A stretch of DNA of 64,000 nt from Ophiura sarsii (taxonomy: Eukaryota > Echinodermata > Ophiuroidea > Amphilepidida > Ophiuridae). Under the pieces are notes generated by a model, which worked only from the letters and a program-made list of their open reading frames with translations, did no database searches and was not told the origin of the DNA. Location of the stretch: the NCBI GenBank assembly GCA_035610835.1, contig CM069452.1, positions 27,640,143 to 27,704,142 on the forward strand, given 5' to 3'. The position numbers and the translations under genes were made by a program. Shown here in pieces: positions 34,237-44,570 of the stretch; within the stretch, counting starts at the first letter, position 1, and every line of letters starts with the position of its first letter.

Positions 34237-36092
34237 CCCTGTACAAAAGGAAATTGCTGAGTAAATGTAAATAATTTTGCCATTGATTAATCAGTTTCTT
34301 TGGTTGATTACTGAGTAGTGCGCAATCTCACATATTGTATGTAATACTCTCTTTGATCTCTTAAATTATGTCGATGTCAGCCAATTCAACAACACCTGCA
34401 GGGTATTACAACAAATAATGAAATACCAATCATTATTCCCTTGACATAGAACATGGGAAACTATTAAAAGGAGGTTAATAGGCCCTACAAGGGAATTTTC
34501 GTGGATAATATAAGATTACGGTTTCCGTGTGATGTGCAAAACATTTGACCCACTTTAGCATATCTCCTACTGCTATTGACAGTTGTTCCTGTTACCCCCA
34601 TGTTATTGATATGCTAGTAATGCTTAGGTAATGCCTCCTTGCGCACACATGCTAGAAATAAAATTAGTTCCATATTGCATAGCCAGAGGTAACAGCTGAT
34701 CCTTATCCGGTCAGTGATGCAAGCTTGATCCTCGCGTTGTTCAAAGAGCTTACGAATTTGTTTAGATATAATATAGATGCGATGCATGTAAACTTGAAAC
34801 GTTTCTAACATTCTCAGCAAATAATATCAACTCCCTAGGACAATGTTTGTATTGAAAGTAACATAAATCAATAGCGAGCTGTAATGACGGATGATTCATA
34901 CTAATTAACCCTCGTCCTACTAAAGGGTGGGCCTATAACCCGGTGAGGGTGGTTACAGCTCTCCCCCCCCCCCCCCCCCCCCCTAATGAGTTTCGCCGGT
35001 GGCACCATAACTATAAATCGATTTTCGCCGGTGGCACCATTAATATAAATCGATTCAACAATATTGATCATATCGAAATACTTTGAAATATCAATTATTA
35101 TACCTCTGACAGAAAATATATAAAACTATTAAAAAAGGGTTAATAGGCCCTAAATGGGAATATCATGTATACTTTGGGATTACGGTCCCCGTCTCATGTG
35201 CAAAACATATGACCCACTTATCATCTTACCAATTAATGTTGGCAGCTGTTACTTGCTAAGTCCCCATCAATTCAGGATATCCCAATTATGCTTAGTTTAT
35301 GCCTCTTTGCGCAGAGCCTAGGAATTGTTGGATTTAGCGTAATTAATGATGGCATTAAATTATCAGTTTTGAGTTGTTGATTTCTGAATTACGCGCGTTC
35401 TCGCATATATTTTTTGACACTCTTCATGATCACTTAAATCAAATCTAGTTAGGTTATTTTTAAGTCAGTGCAACAATTAATAATGTTTCTTCTACAGCAC
35501 ATGATGAAATACCAACTAGATTTCCCCTGACGGAATACATGGGGAACCATTAAAAGCTGGTTAATAGTTCCCTAAAAGTGAATCTTCGTGGATAACTTAG
35601 GATTACAGTTTCCGTCTTATGTGCAAAACATTTGACCTACTTATCATCTTTTCTATTACCGTCTGCAGGCTCAGCTGTTGCTTGGAAAATCACGTTAAGC
35701 AAATACCCTCAGTTCGGGATATACTGGCAATGCTAAGGTAATGCCTACTTGCGCATATATACTAGAAATTCAATCTGTTCCATATTGCATTGCCTACGGA
35801 TATAACAACCCAATACCGGTCAATGATGGAACCAGGGTGGAAACGTCAATCATCATTGAGAAACAATGAAAATACGATGAGGTGCTATATGTATTTGCGC
35901 AAATTTATTTATTATTGCAAAAATCACTTTGACAAACCCTACCTATCAGCAGTGCGTATTACGTCTTTATTCCCAATTGTGTCAGTTGGGATGAGTCTCT
36001 CTTGACCAATATAATAATCGCGCTCTCTGTATTCCTTCGAGGATCCTAATAACTAAGTCAGTTGGTACTAGTTTCGAACGGTTGTACATGGG
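34237..36092. repeat. second duplicon family, copy 1
   Basis: Collinear with 52987-54815 and partly with 37983-39360. It contains three internal copies of the TTACGGTTCCCGTCTCATGT block and, at 34905, TTAA followed by CCCTCGTCCTACT and a C21 tract. There is no intact ORF. Confidence 0.85.
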
Positions 36093-36298
36093 TGTTTCCA
36101 TAAATAAGGAGGCCAATGAGTGACATTCACAAATTAGGTCTAAATATTCAACAAAATGGGTCTATATTAATTGAATAACCACTATCATAATATGTTCCCT
36201 TATTCTATGTCATGAAAATGGATCAGAACAGGTCATTGAAGCGTACAGAGATATTTTTACCATTATAACATCAGTATTTCTTTGAAATACTTGTCTCC

Positions 36299-36895
36299 CC
36301 GTGTAACTGAGACACCAAAGACACCAAAATGTGTCAATTATGCCTGGTAACTGCCGAAACTGTCTGATCACTTTTATTCTGTGTTTTTTTCAAAAGGCAT
36401 TTACCATTGCTTTACTCTATAAACATCATTAACAGTGAACAGATTAGATTACCTATTTTGGGGAGTGGTGGAATTGATATTTCATGCGTCCCCGTGTAAC
36501 GGAGACACCAAACCTTAATTTCCTTGAAATTCAAATTATATTGATGAAGTGGAAACTTTTGTTCCATGTATGTTAGGAGCCTATACCAAGGGAGACAGTG
36601 TAACCAAAATGTATTCATAAAGTTTGCTGGCACATAACTACGAGGTTACCCTAAAGTTCTCACAGTGTAACATTTTTGGAGACACCAAACGTAATATTCA
36701 AACTTAAGAACAGCTATATTGTCTTTGTTTCTTGCAATTTCAGTTTAACTTCTCTATTATCCTTTAACCTATCAGAGAGGCCTGTAAAATCAACAAAAGG
36801 GAAATAAGATGGAGATTCTTGTCTCTGTTAAATTTAAAAAAAACTGCCTTCGCCGTGTAACGGGTTTTTGAGACACCAACTGTTACACGGTGACG
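36299..36895. repeat. iterated GTGTAACGGAGACACCAAA motif
   Basis: The motif recurs at about 36301, 36494, 36666 and 36856 (spacing 170-193), with an inverted GTTACACGG at about 36886. Sequence between copies differs. No ORF is associated. Confidence 0.7.
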
Positions 36896-36919
36896 GTATA
36901 ATTGCCATTACTTCTCAAT

Positions 36920-37780
36920 TATTAGCATTTTACTCCATTCATGCAGGTCTTTTTCCGGAGGAGGATTTAAACTAATGACCTCCGTGCAATCGCCCTACTG
37001 TATAAATAGAGCGTCCTGTGTGCTCTGTCTGTTTTTTGGGTTTATCCTTGGTGTAAGACAGCACAGACTTTATCTAGCACAAAATCCTCTATTGATGAAT
37101 TAAAGGATTATACAGCTTTATTCCGTAATGGAGTCTTGACACTAGATTAATCTATGAATTTCGTATACCAAGAATATATCTGTGTGTGGCGTTGGATGAG
37201 TGAACAAAATTGGACAAAATCATAACCATGATGGTAAAAGCCAAAGGCAAGACTTTAATACCCAAGGACAGAGTGAGGGGAAGAGGAAGGTAGTCTGCTC
37301 CATCCCTACCATACCCAATGCAGTGGACATGATTAATATCTTGCTGCGACCTGAAGTAGCTTGTATGCATCCTTGGAAGTACTGTGTCATACAGCGCCAT
37401 TAGAACGCCGAACCTCGGCACTTGTTTTGTGCCAGCCACAGCAAAGGAGCCAGCTCCAATTCGTTTATCGCACCTTATTCTACGGGATCTATAGGAATAT
37501 CCACAACATTTCTTAGTGACATGTACATCACATAGCATAAGGATCACAGTGTTTCATTTGGCATATTTACATTGTGCAAACACATACATATTATTATTAT
37601 AACATTTATATAACAAATGTTTCGATTTAAAGAAAGAAATGTTATTTTCCGGATCAATTAAACAAATAGTTTGTGACTATTTTATAATTGAGACACATCG
37701 TTAACAATGTGCATGTCTGCAATCAAATGATATGCAGGATAAGACAAACAAGTTTTTCAAATCCTCGAAGACGTCTCAAA
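36920..37780. repeat. partial third copy of the large duplicon
   Basis: It shares 36920-37080 with 30470-30590 and 45760-45905, and 37360-37740 with parts of 45960-46060 and 46800-47010. A 131-codon minus-strand ORF (37152-37547) is open here, including GAGSFAVAGT, and a similar AGSFSVAGT reading exists at 46.0 kb. The product is not recognised. Confidence 0.6.
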
Positions 37781-37788
37781 TTTCCAAC

Positions 37789-37962
37789 TAATTTGCCTGT
37801 CTTCCTTTCTCCTTTCTGTTTGTTTCCTTTCCCTTTTCCCTTTTCCTTCCCTATTTGTCTCAGGACTCTTCTCCCTTTCTTTCCCTTCCTTTGCCTTCCT
37901 GATTTTCCGCAGGCTTCCCGATTTCGCGGTCAATGTTTTTGCCCCCCCCCCCCCCCCCCCCC
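37789..37962. repeat. polypyrimidine tract ending in C21
   Basis: About 150 bp almost free of purines (C/T-rich), followed by a C21 run at 37942-37962. It forms the left boundary of duplicon copy 2 at 37983. Confidence 0.85.
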
Positions 37963-37982
37963 TTGCCCCCGTCTGACTACTG

Positions 37983-39360
37983 TTTGACCCACTTTAGCAC
38001 CCCCTGTTATGGATATGCTAGTAATGCTTAGGTAATGCCTCCTTGCGCACACACTAGAAATTAAATTAAGGTAACAGCTGATCCTTATCCGGTCAGTGAT
38101 GCAAGCTTGATCCTCGCGTTGTTCAAAGAGCTTGCTAATTTGTTTAGAGACAATTGTATATATGCGATGCAAATAAACTTGTTTCAGTAACATTCACAGC
38201 AATAATATCAACTTCCTAGGGCAATGTTTGTATTGAAGGTAACATAAATCAATAGCGAACTGTAATGACTGATGAATCATACTAATTAACCCTCGTAAAG
38301 GGTGGGCCTATAACCAGGTGAGGGTGGTTACAGCCTCCCCCCCCCCCCCCCCTCCCCCTAAGGATTTTTGGCGGTGGCACCATAAACATAAATCGATTTT
38401 CGTCGGTGGCACCATAAATATAAATCGATTCAACAATATTGATCATATTGAAATACATTGAAATACCAATCAATATAACTCTGACAGAAAATATAAAAAA
38501 CTATTAGAAAAAGGTTAATAGGCCCTATATGGGAATATTCATGTATACTTTAGGATTACGGTCCCCGTCTCATGTGCAAAACATTTGAACCACTTTATCA
38601 TCCTACCTATTATTGTTGGCAGCTGTCACTTTCAAAGTCCCCCTCTGTTCTGGATATGCTAATTATGCTTAGCTAAAGCCTCCTTGGGCACAGGCAATTG
38701 TTGGATTTAATGTAATTACTGATGCTATTGAATTATCAGTTTTCATTTGTTGATTTCTGAGCCATCCGCATTCTCACATATATTTGGTGACACTCTATGA
38801 TTACTTAAATGAAATCTACTTACCTGAACTATAAGTCAGTTCAACAATTATTCATGTTACTTCTACAGCACATGATGAAATACCAAGTATTTCTCCCCTG
38901 ACGGAATGCATGGGGAACTATTAAAAGCTTGTTAATAGTTCCCTAAAAGTGAATCTTCGTGGATAACTTAGGATTACAGTTTCCGTCTCATGTGCAAAAC
39001 ATTTGACCTACTTATCATCTTTTCTATAATACCGTCTGCAGGCTCAGCTATGGCTTGGAAGCAAATACCCTCAGTTCGGGATATACTGGTAATGCTAAGA
39101 TAATGCCTACTTGCGCATATATACTAGAAATTCAATCTGTTCCATATTGCATTGCCTACGTGTAACAAACCAATACCGGTCAGTGATGCGATAGTATCAT
39201 AGTGATTCTGTTGAGAAACAATAAAAATACGATGTAGTGCTACGTGTATTTGCATAACTTAATTTATTATTGCAAAAATCACTTTGACAACCCCTACCTA
39301 ACGGGACATTCATCAGTGCGTATTACGTATTTATTTCCAATTGTTTCAGTTGACCAATAT
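37983..39360. repeat. second duplicon family, copy 2 (5'-shortened)
   Basis: It begins inside the unit at the GACCCACTTTAGCA segment, directly after a poly-C tract, and follows copy 1 to about 39360. It includes TTAACCCTCGT at 38286 and a C16 tract. Confidence 0.8.
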
Positions 39361-39368
39361 AATAATAT

Positions 39369-39850
39369 ACATAAAGGCAATACTCACAATGACATCCTGT
39401 AACTTAAAAACTGTTAACGTAATACAGCAAGCAGCACTAAAACTGTAGATTATAGCATGCTTATATAGGCTTTTTAAACCTGGCCCGAGCATTTTGCTTG
39501 ACTCTGGTCCCTTCAGGACCCACGACCGTGTAAATAAACAAACAAACAAACAAACTAGGGAACTTCTAAAAGACCATAAAGAAGACCATATTAACCGGAT
39601 TTTGAAAATTGTGAATCTTCTTGGGAAAATCAAATGTATATAGTACCATCAACACTTCCTTTTGAGAATATTTATGTGTACTCTTATTTTAGATTAGATG
39701 TCTGTACTAACAATAAACTATTAGGAATATAGTTCATAATAGGTGATGACCCTACAGTGCGTGTCCAAACTATATTTGACGAAATAGCTAGTGCCGGACG
39801 ACAGTGTATCTTTCATATTTCACTGTGAAATACAAACAATTTTTCCATAG
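39369..39850. repeat. duplicated block lacking the exon-like part
   Basis: Matches about 9145-9480 and 21720-22080 from just downstream of the exon-like block. It includes GTGATGACCCTACAGTGCGT and a longer frame after it (FDEIASAGRQCIFHISL then stop). A (CAAA)n run is at 39535-39555. Confidence 0.7.
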
Positions 39851-39857
39851 ACAGAAA

Positions 39858-40364
39858 GGGCCGTATTCTCGTACGTAGTTAAACACGGTTTAAGCTAAAC
39901 ACGCGTCTACCTTTGGCTTTAGACACAGCGTTTAACTAAACGCAATTCTCGTACATATGTTTTACTTAAACACGCGTCTAACTCGCCGAAATGTGTCTAA
40001 CTTTAAACATGTGTACGGGGGTAGTTTAATGCGTGTTTAACTAAACTCGCGCACCAACTGTATGTCTTGAGTGATCACTCATCCGTGCCCGGTGCAAGCT
40101 GACGTGCGGATCGCGTAGTCTTTAAAAGTACCGTGTATTTAAGGCATTCGGTCGATATTAATTGTACTCCTTTAGGGCCACAACGAATTCAATACCTGTA
40201 TACAATCAACGCAGGACCACACTGGGAACGAGATTTGCAGAGTTTAAAATCGTGTTTTATTAAACACGTCGTTTAAAGGATAAACTCACGTTTTAGTTAG
40301 ACATGCGTTTAGTTAAACACGGTTTTAAGCTCAAACCGTGTTTAATAGTACAAGAATACGGCCC
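39858..40364. mobile_element. MITE with GGGCCGTATTCTCGTAC termini
   Basis: It starts GGGCCGTATTCTCGTACG and ends GTACAAGAATACGGCCC. The interior iterates TTTAAACACG motifs in both orientations. The insertion point is visible because the paralogous blocks near 22118 and 26594 run through GACAGAAAAT without it. Confidence 0.8.
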
Positions 40365-40603
40365 TGTTTACAATATTACTGAAAGCAGTGTCTTAACGGC
40401 TTTGGTAAGATTACGGTTCCCCTCTCATACGCAATACATTTGACCCACTAATATCATCTTTCCTTATCATACTAATACTGCATACAGCTGTTGCTTTATA
40501 TAATACTAATGCTGAGAGGACACCTCATTTTGGAATGCTATAAGCTGCCCAAAAAATACAAGTTCGTTTACAGATGTATACCAACAACAGAATGGTGATT
40601 GTA

Positions 40604-41703
40604 CAGGGTGTCCCAAAAGTCTATGCACGACTTTGAAGCTTTGTATTTCACAAAATATAAGTCGTATTGAAAATATGAATACATATTTAGAAAGAGGAGA
40701 TGTGGGAAATAATGTTGATACCAAACATTGGAGTAATATCTGTTTGTAATGTCACCCTAGAAGTAAAATATGTATTACTGCAAAAATGTAATTTTATACT
40801 TCGGAGGAATAAAGTTCATAAATCCATACCTATTGAGATTAACAAAAAGACGGGTAGAGTTGGTTTACACGGAATGTGATCCGTCAATTGTAATATTTAT
40901 AATTTTACATTACAGTGATCCTATCATAATAACAAACTATATCTGTCCGCTGCTTTAATGTTTTGTTTGATCTAAATCTTGTATGGAAACTTCTTCAAGT
41001 CCTTACGCAAAATTCTGCGAACAGTTGATCTTTTAATCTTGTTTTCTGCGGAAGGTCGGCGAATAGATCTCTTTGGACTTTTGGCTACTGCATGTCTTAT
41101 GACATCAATGTGACTTGTTGATCTACCAGTCTTTATACCACATCAATACAAATCATGCACAGTTCCTGTGTTCAAAAATGTATCACCAACTTCAGAATGG
41201 ATATTCTTCCTGGTGCGCGTTTCACTTTGAAATGTTTTCTGAATTTTTGTTGAGTAAGTTGAACTGAATTTGATTTAGCGTAGAACCATACAATTTGTAT
41301 TCGCTTATATTCTATGCGGTTAACCATCTTGAATGAAGACTTTTGCTGTGCAATGTTGTCTACTACGCCTATTTATGTTATGAGTGACCGAGTTTGGTAA
41401 TAACATTAATGTTACAAGGTACGCAGTGAACTGTGACTAATGCGCAACGTTGCTTTCATACTGTTAATTTGGGCACCTGATTTTAGCAACAATGTGTAGT
41501 ACTTGGTACGGGTTGGTCTGGCACATGGTCAAAAACTTTCAACCAGTTTCATAATGTCGTGGGTTCACCAATAGGGTTGTGTTTGGTATTAAAATAATTT
41601 CCTAAGTCTCGTCTATCAAAATATGGTTAAATTTATACCATATGATTTATATTTTATGAGATATGACTCTTCAAAAACGTGCATAGACTTTTGGGACACC
41701 CTG
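40604..41703 (-). mobile_element. Tc1/mariner-type element, internally deleted
   Basis: The terminal inverted repeats (TIRs) begin CAGGGTGTCCCAAAAGTC and are flanked by TA on both sides (40602-40603, 41704-41705), the target duplication of the Tc1/mariner superfamily. The minus strand carries the N-terminal part of a transposase (see 40974-41327), but no DDE catalytic region is present. A paralogous uninterrupted site lies near 25062, where the flanks that surround this element are joined directly. Confidence 0.85.
40974..41327 (-). pseudogene. mariner-type transposase, N-terminal DNA-binding part only
   Basis: The minus-strand ATG at 41327 opens a reading frame with features of mariner-type transposase N-termini: an opening helix-turn-helix (IQIVWFYAKSNSV, then QQKFRKHFKVKRAPGR), a TGTVHDL linker, a GRST basic motif, and a second helix-turn-helix ending STVRRILRKDLKKFPYK. 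The frame is broken by a missing base in a T-run and by a TGA after HDLY. It ends at a TAG around 40974, before any catalytic aspartates would occur. Such proteins bind the element's TIRs and cut them. This remnant could at most bind DNA and is probably dead. Confidence 0.75.
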
Positions 41704-42109
41704 TATAATAAGAACAGAAAGCTGAAAACTCATTTTGAGTAAACCATTCTCTTGAGTAACCTATGTAATCCGTATGGAAGCACTAAAGGCGAAAGAGTGA
41801 TTGTATTTCAGTCAAAAAAATAAAAATAAATTACTCAACAAAACGTATAGAATAACATTTCAGTCTACTCTGGACAAGGTTAAATTACCGACGACCTGAT
41901 CTGGTTCCACCCAAAGAGTGATTGACTAAAGGCGATTGACTGTCCTAACAATTCCTTATTTTTCATTCCAAATCATCGATTTTTTTTTTTAATTCGGATA
42001 TATAAACGGCTTATCGAAAAGACATGTAAAAATACAGAGCTCGCTTTAGATCAATTTATAAATTATCGACTGAATTCACCGGAGATTTATATACAGGTAA
42101 ATTTTAGGA

Positions 42110-44440
42110 CACCCAGTAGTTTATCATAGTCAAACTGGACGAGTCCACTGTTATATTCGATTCTTTTGGCAGGAAAAGTGTTATGCTTGGAGATTGGGGT
42201 TCAGTTTAGGCCGAAAAAATCCAATACCTGATTATAACATTGTATACACGTGTGGCTTCTACAAGTAGTCTGTTGAACTAATGTACGCCTAATACAGAAA
42301 GTTCCAGACGGGGTGCGTTAATATTGACTAATTTAAAATCAATAATCGGTACCAATAATCCGGAATATAGGCCTACGTTAAATGAGCAAATTTCTTCACC
42401 GTAGCGTGATACCTCATTCATGAAACTCGAAGGAGTGCCTGTAATAATGCATCCAGGTTAATCACTCGATACCACCTGTCTTGTCAGCGTCACTAAAGTA
42501 ATTTTACTTTTAGGTGATGTGCAATTAGAAACCTTTAACAGTCAATAAATTAAAATTAAAGATTAGTGATGCTTAATATCTAAAGATCTCTAGCCCCAAC
42601 ATAACGTCATCACTAAATGATAGTTGCAAGCAATTTATTCAGATTTAAACCAGCGATAATTAGATTTTCTAAGCATGGTATGTATGTTGCCACTTTATAT
42701 TACTTTTAGCAAAACATGGGCGAGATCAATTTCATGAAACTAACCGGAATCCGTAAAATATAGAGCGGTAATTTGCAAGTAATGTGAGAACCGACTTATT
42801 AGTGTTATGTTTCATTATTGAGAAAAAACATTGTTGTGGACCAAAGATTTCATCAGCGCAGTAGTGTGATTGAATTGTCATGGAGTGACACTAGAGATCA
42901 AGTTAGTGATTCTTACTGCATTATCCGTCAAATTAATGGTTGAACTAATTTTTCTCCTTTTACTCGCGTATAGGCCTAATTGGAAACCAATTGAACAATA
43001 TTTATTATTTTGTCCATTTATACAAATTTGAGATTCAAAGATATTCCAAATCTACAAGCAGATTAATATCAATGATGTAAGACTGAAATAAGAGCGCAGT
43101 CAAAATAGGTTACACTTTTTTGCGGCTTGTTGCATTGAGATTATTCAAAATGTTGCAAAACATATCGAAATGTTTTATCAAAATATTAAAAAAACAGTGG
43201 GGTTTCCGGCTTAAAGAGTGAACACCTATTTAAAAAAAAAAAAATTCTAACCCAACAATTTGAAAAATAAAGTTTATAGATTGCATAGTCGCGTATTAAA
43301 TAGTGATATACAATCATATACTTGGTTAGATTTCCGGTCGTATTTTGGTATTAACGGTATTTTAAATGTATTTATGCAACTGTTTAAAGGTTTACGTCAC
43401 TAGAGATTGTTACATGAATGACAATTAATCAAAATACTTCGCTAGTGGATTTCACTGTTTGGTTAGGTTACGTAAATGGATTCAGGTTTATACTGTGATT
43501 ATGAGAAGTTCAAAAAATACACTTTCAGACATTGAGATGGCCCACTTTTCATGTTTAGATAATATTCATTTAGTATGTAATTCAATATGCTTTCTCAGAT
43601 AGCATTCAGCGGGGAGTTTTAAACCAAAACTAAATAAAATGTGAAGAACTTGTTCAATTACAAAGCCTTGATTGAGAACTCTATCCATTGTTGAGCCTTG
43701 ATAAAAGGCCCCTTCAAGCTTCAATACCTCATTTGCTCCCAAATACTATGAATTCATAAAAATTGGTAACGATAACAAAATGTATGCATTTCCAAATATC
43801 ACAATACTATACATGTATGATTACCAAAATTGCAATGCATGAACAAAGATCGAAGCTTCGTAGACTGTATACACGGGTTGATTAGGCGGGCTATTCAATT
43901 CGAATATCGGCATGCGTGCATTAGATCATGCGTAAACCTTGTAGCTTGTGACATTTGAGACAGCGTGCTTCTTTAAACAGTGTTGTATATCTTGCGCAGT
44001 TTACAATCTTTGGTAGCAAATAAGGTATCAGAATGTAGCTAGCAAGATTCTCCAAAGGTTTATATCAATCATATGATCATAAGATGATCAGATTCAAATA
44101 TATGGACATTTTTGCGTAGTTTATGATATTGATCTAAATGTCCGGCATGCAACCTACTTCGCCTGCTAATATGAGTGGCACAAGAACATCGGTATTTTAA
44201 ACATACGTGTAGAGTTGAATATACGCGTTACATGTTTCACACCAACGCATACAAGGGATTCAATAATGGGGCAGACAACCCCTCCGATATCAATGACCTA
44301 CTTATTGCATGTATTATCACACGTTAATATTTACCCAGCAATATCAAGGTTATGAAATACTTGGGATTCGCTAACCCATGATATATACAGTACTTTCCAA
44401 AAAAGTAACTTACCAGGGTGGTAAAATGGTTATAATTCTA
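42110..44440. other. longest stretch without recognised repeats or genes
   Basis: About 2.3 kb, AT-rich, no ORF above 60 codons and no copy elsewhere in the window that I could see. Confidence 0.45.
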
Positions 44441-44447
44441 ACCTATA

Positions 44448-44570
44448 CAGGGTGAGTAAAACAAAGCGTACTCATAGTAAAATAATTATTAAAAATATTT
44501 ATTATCAGAATATAAAGGCAACCAATGTATGCGGCATTAGATGCATTTATTCACTATCATCAGCAAATAT
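44448..44570. mobile_element. one-ended copy of the 14.0-kb MITE
   Basis: It starts with the CAGGGTGAGTAAAA terminus after TA and matches the inverse complement of about 14535-14662. It is cut off exactly where the 3-kb duplicon shared with 29.7 kb begins. Confidence 0.8.

Noticed and set aside
37152..37547. 131-codon minus-strand ORF
   Set aside because: The GAGSFAVAGT part resembles the C-terminal region of non-LTR elements, but the expected LWNSLP motif does not follow and the 46-kb paralogue is rearranged. Not called as a gene without a protein search.
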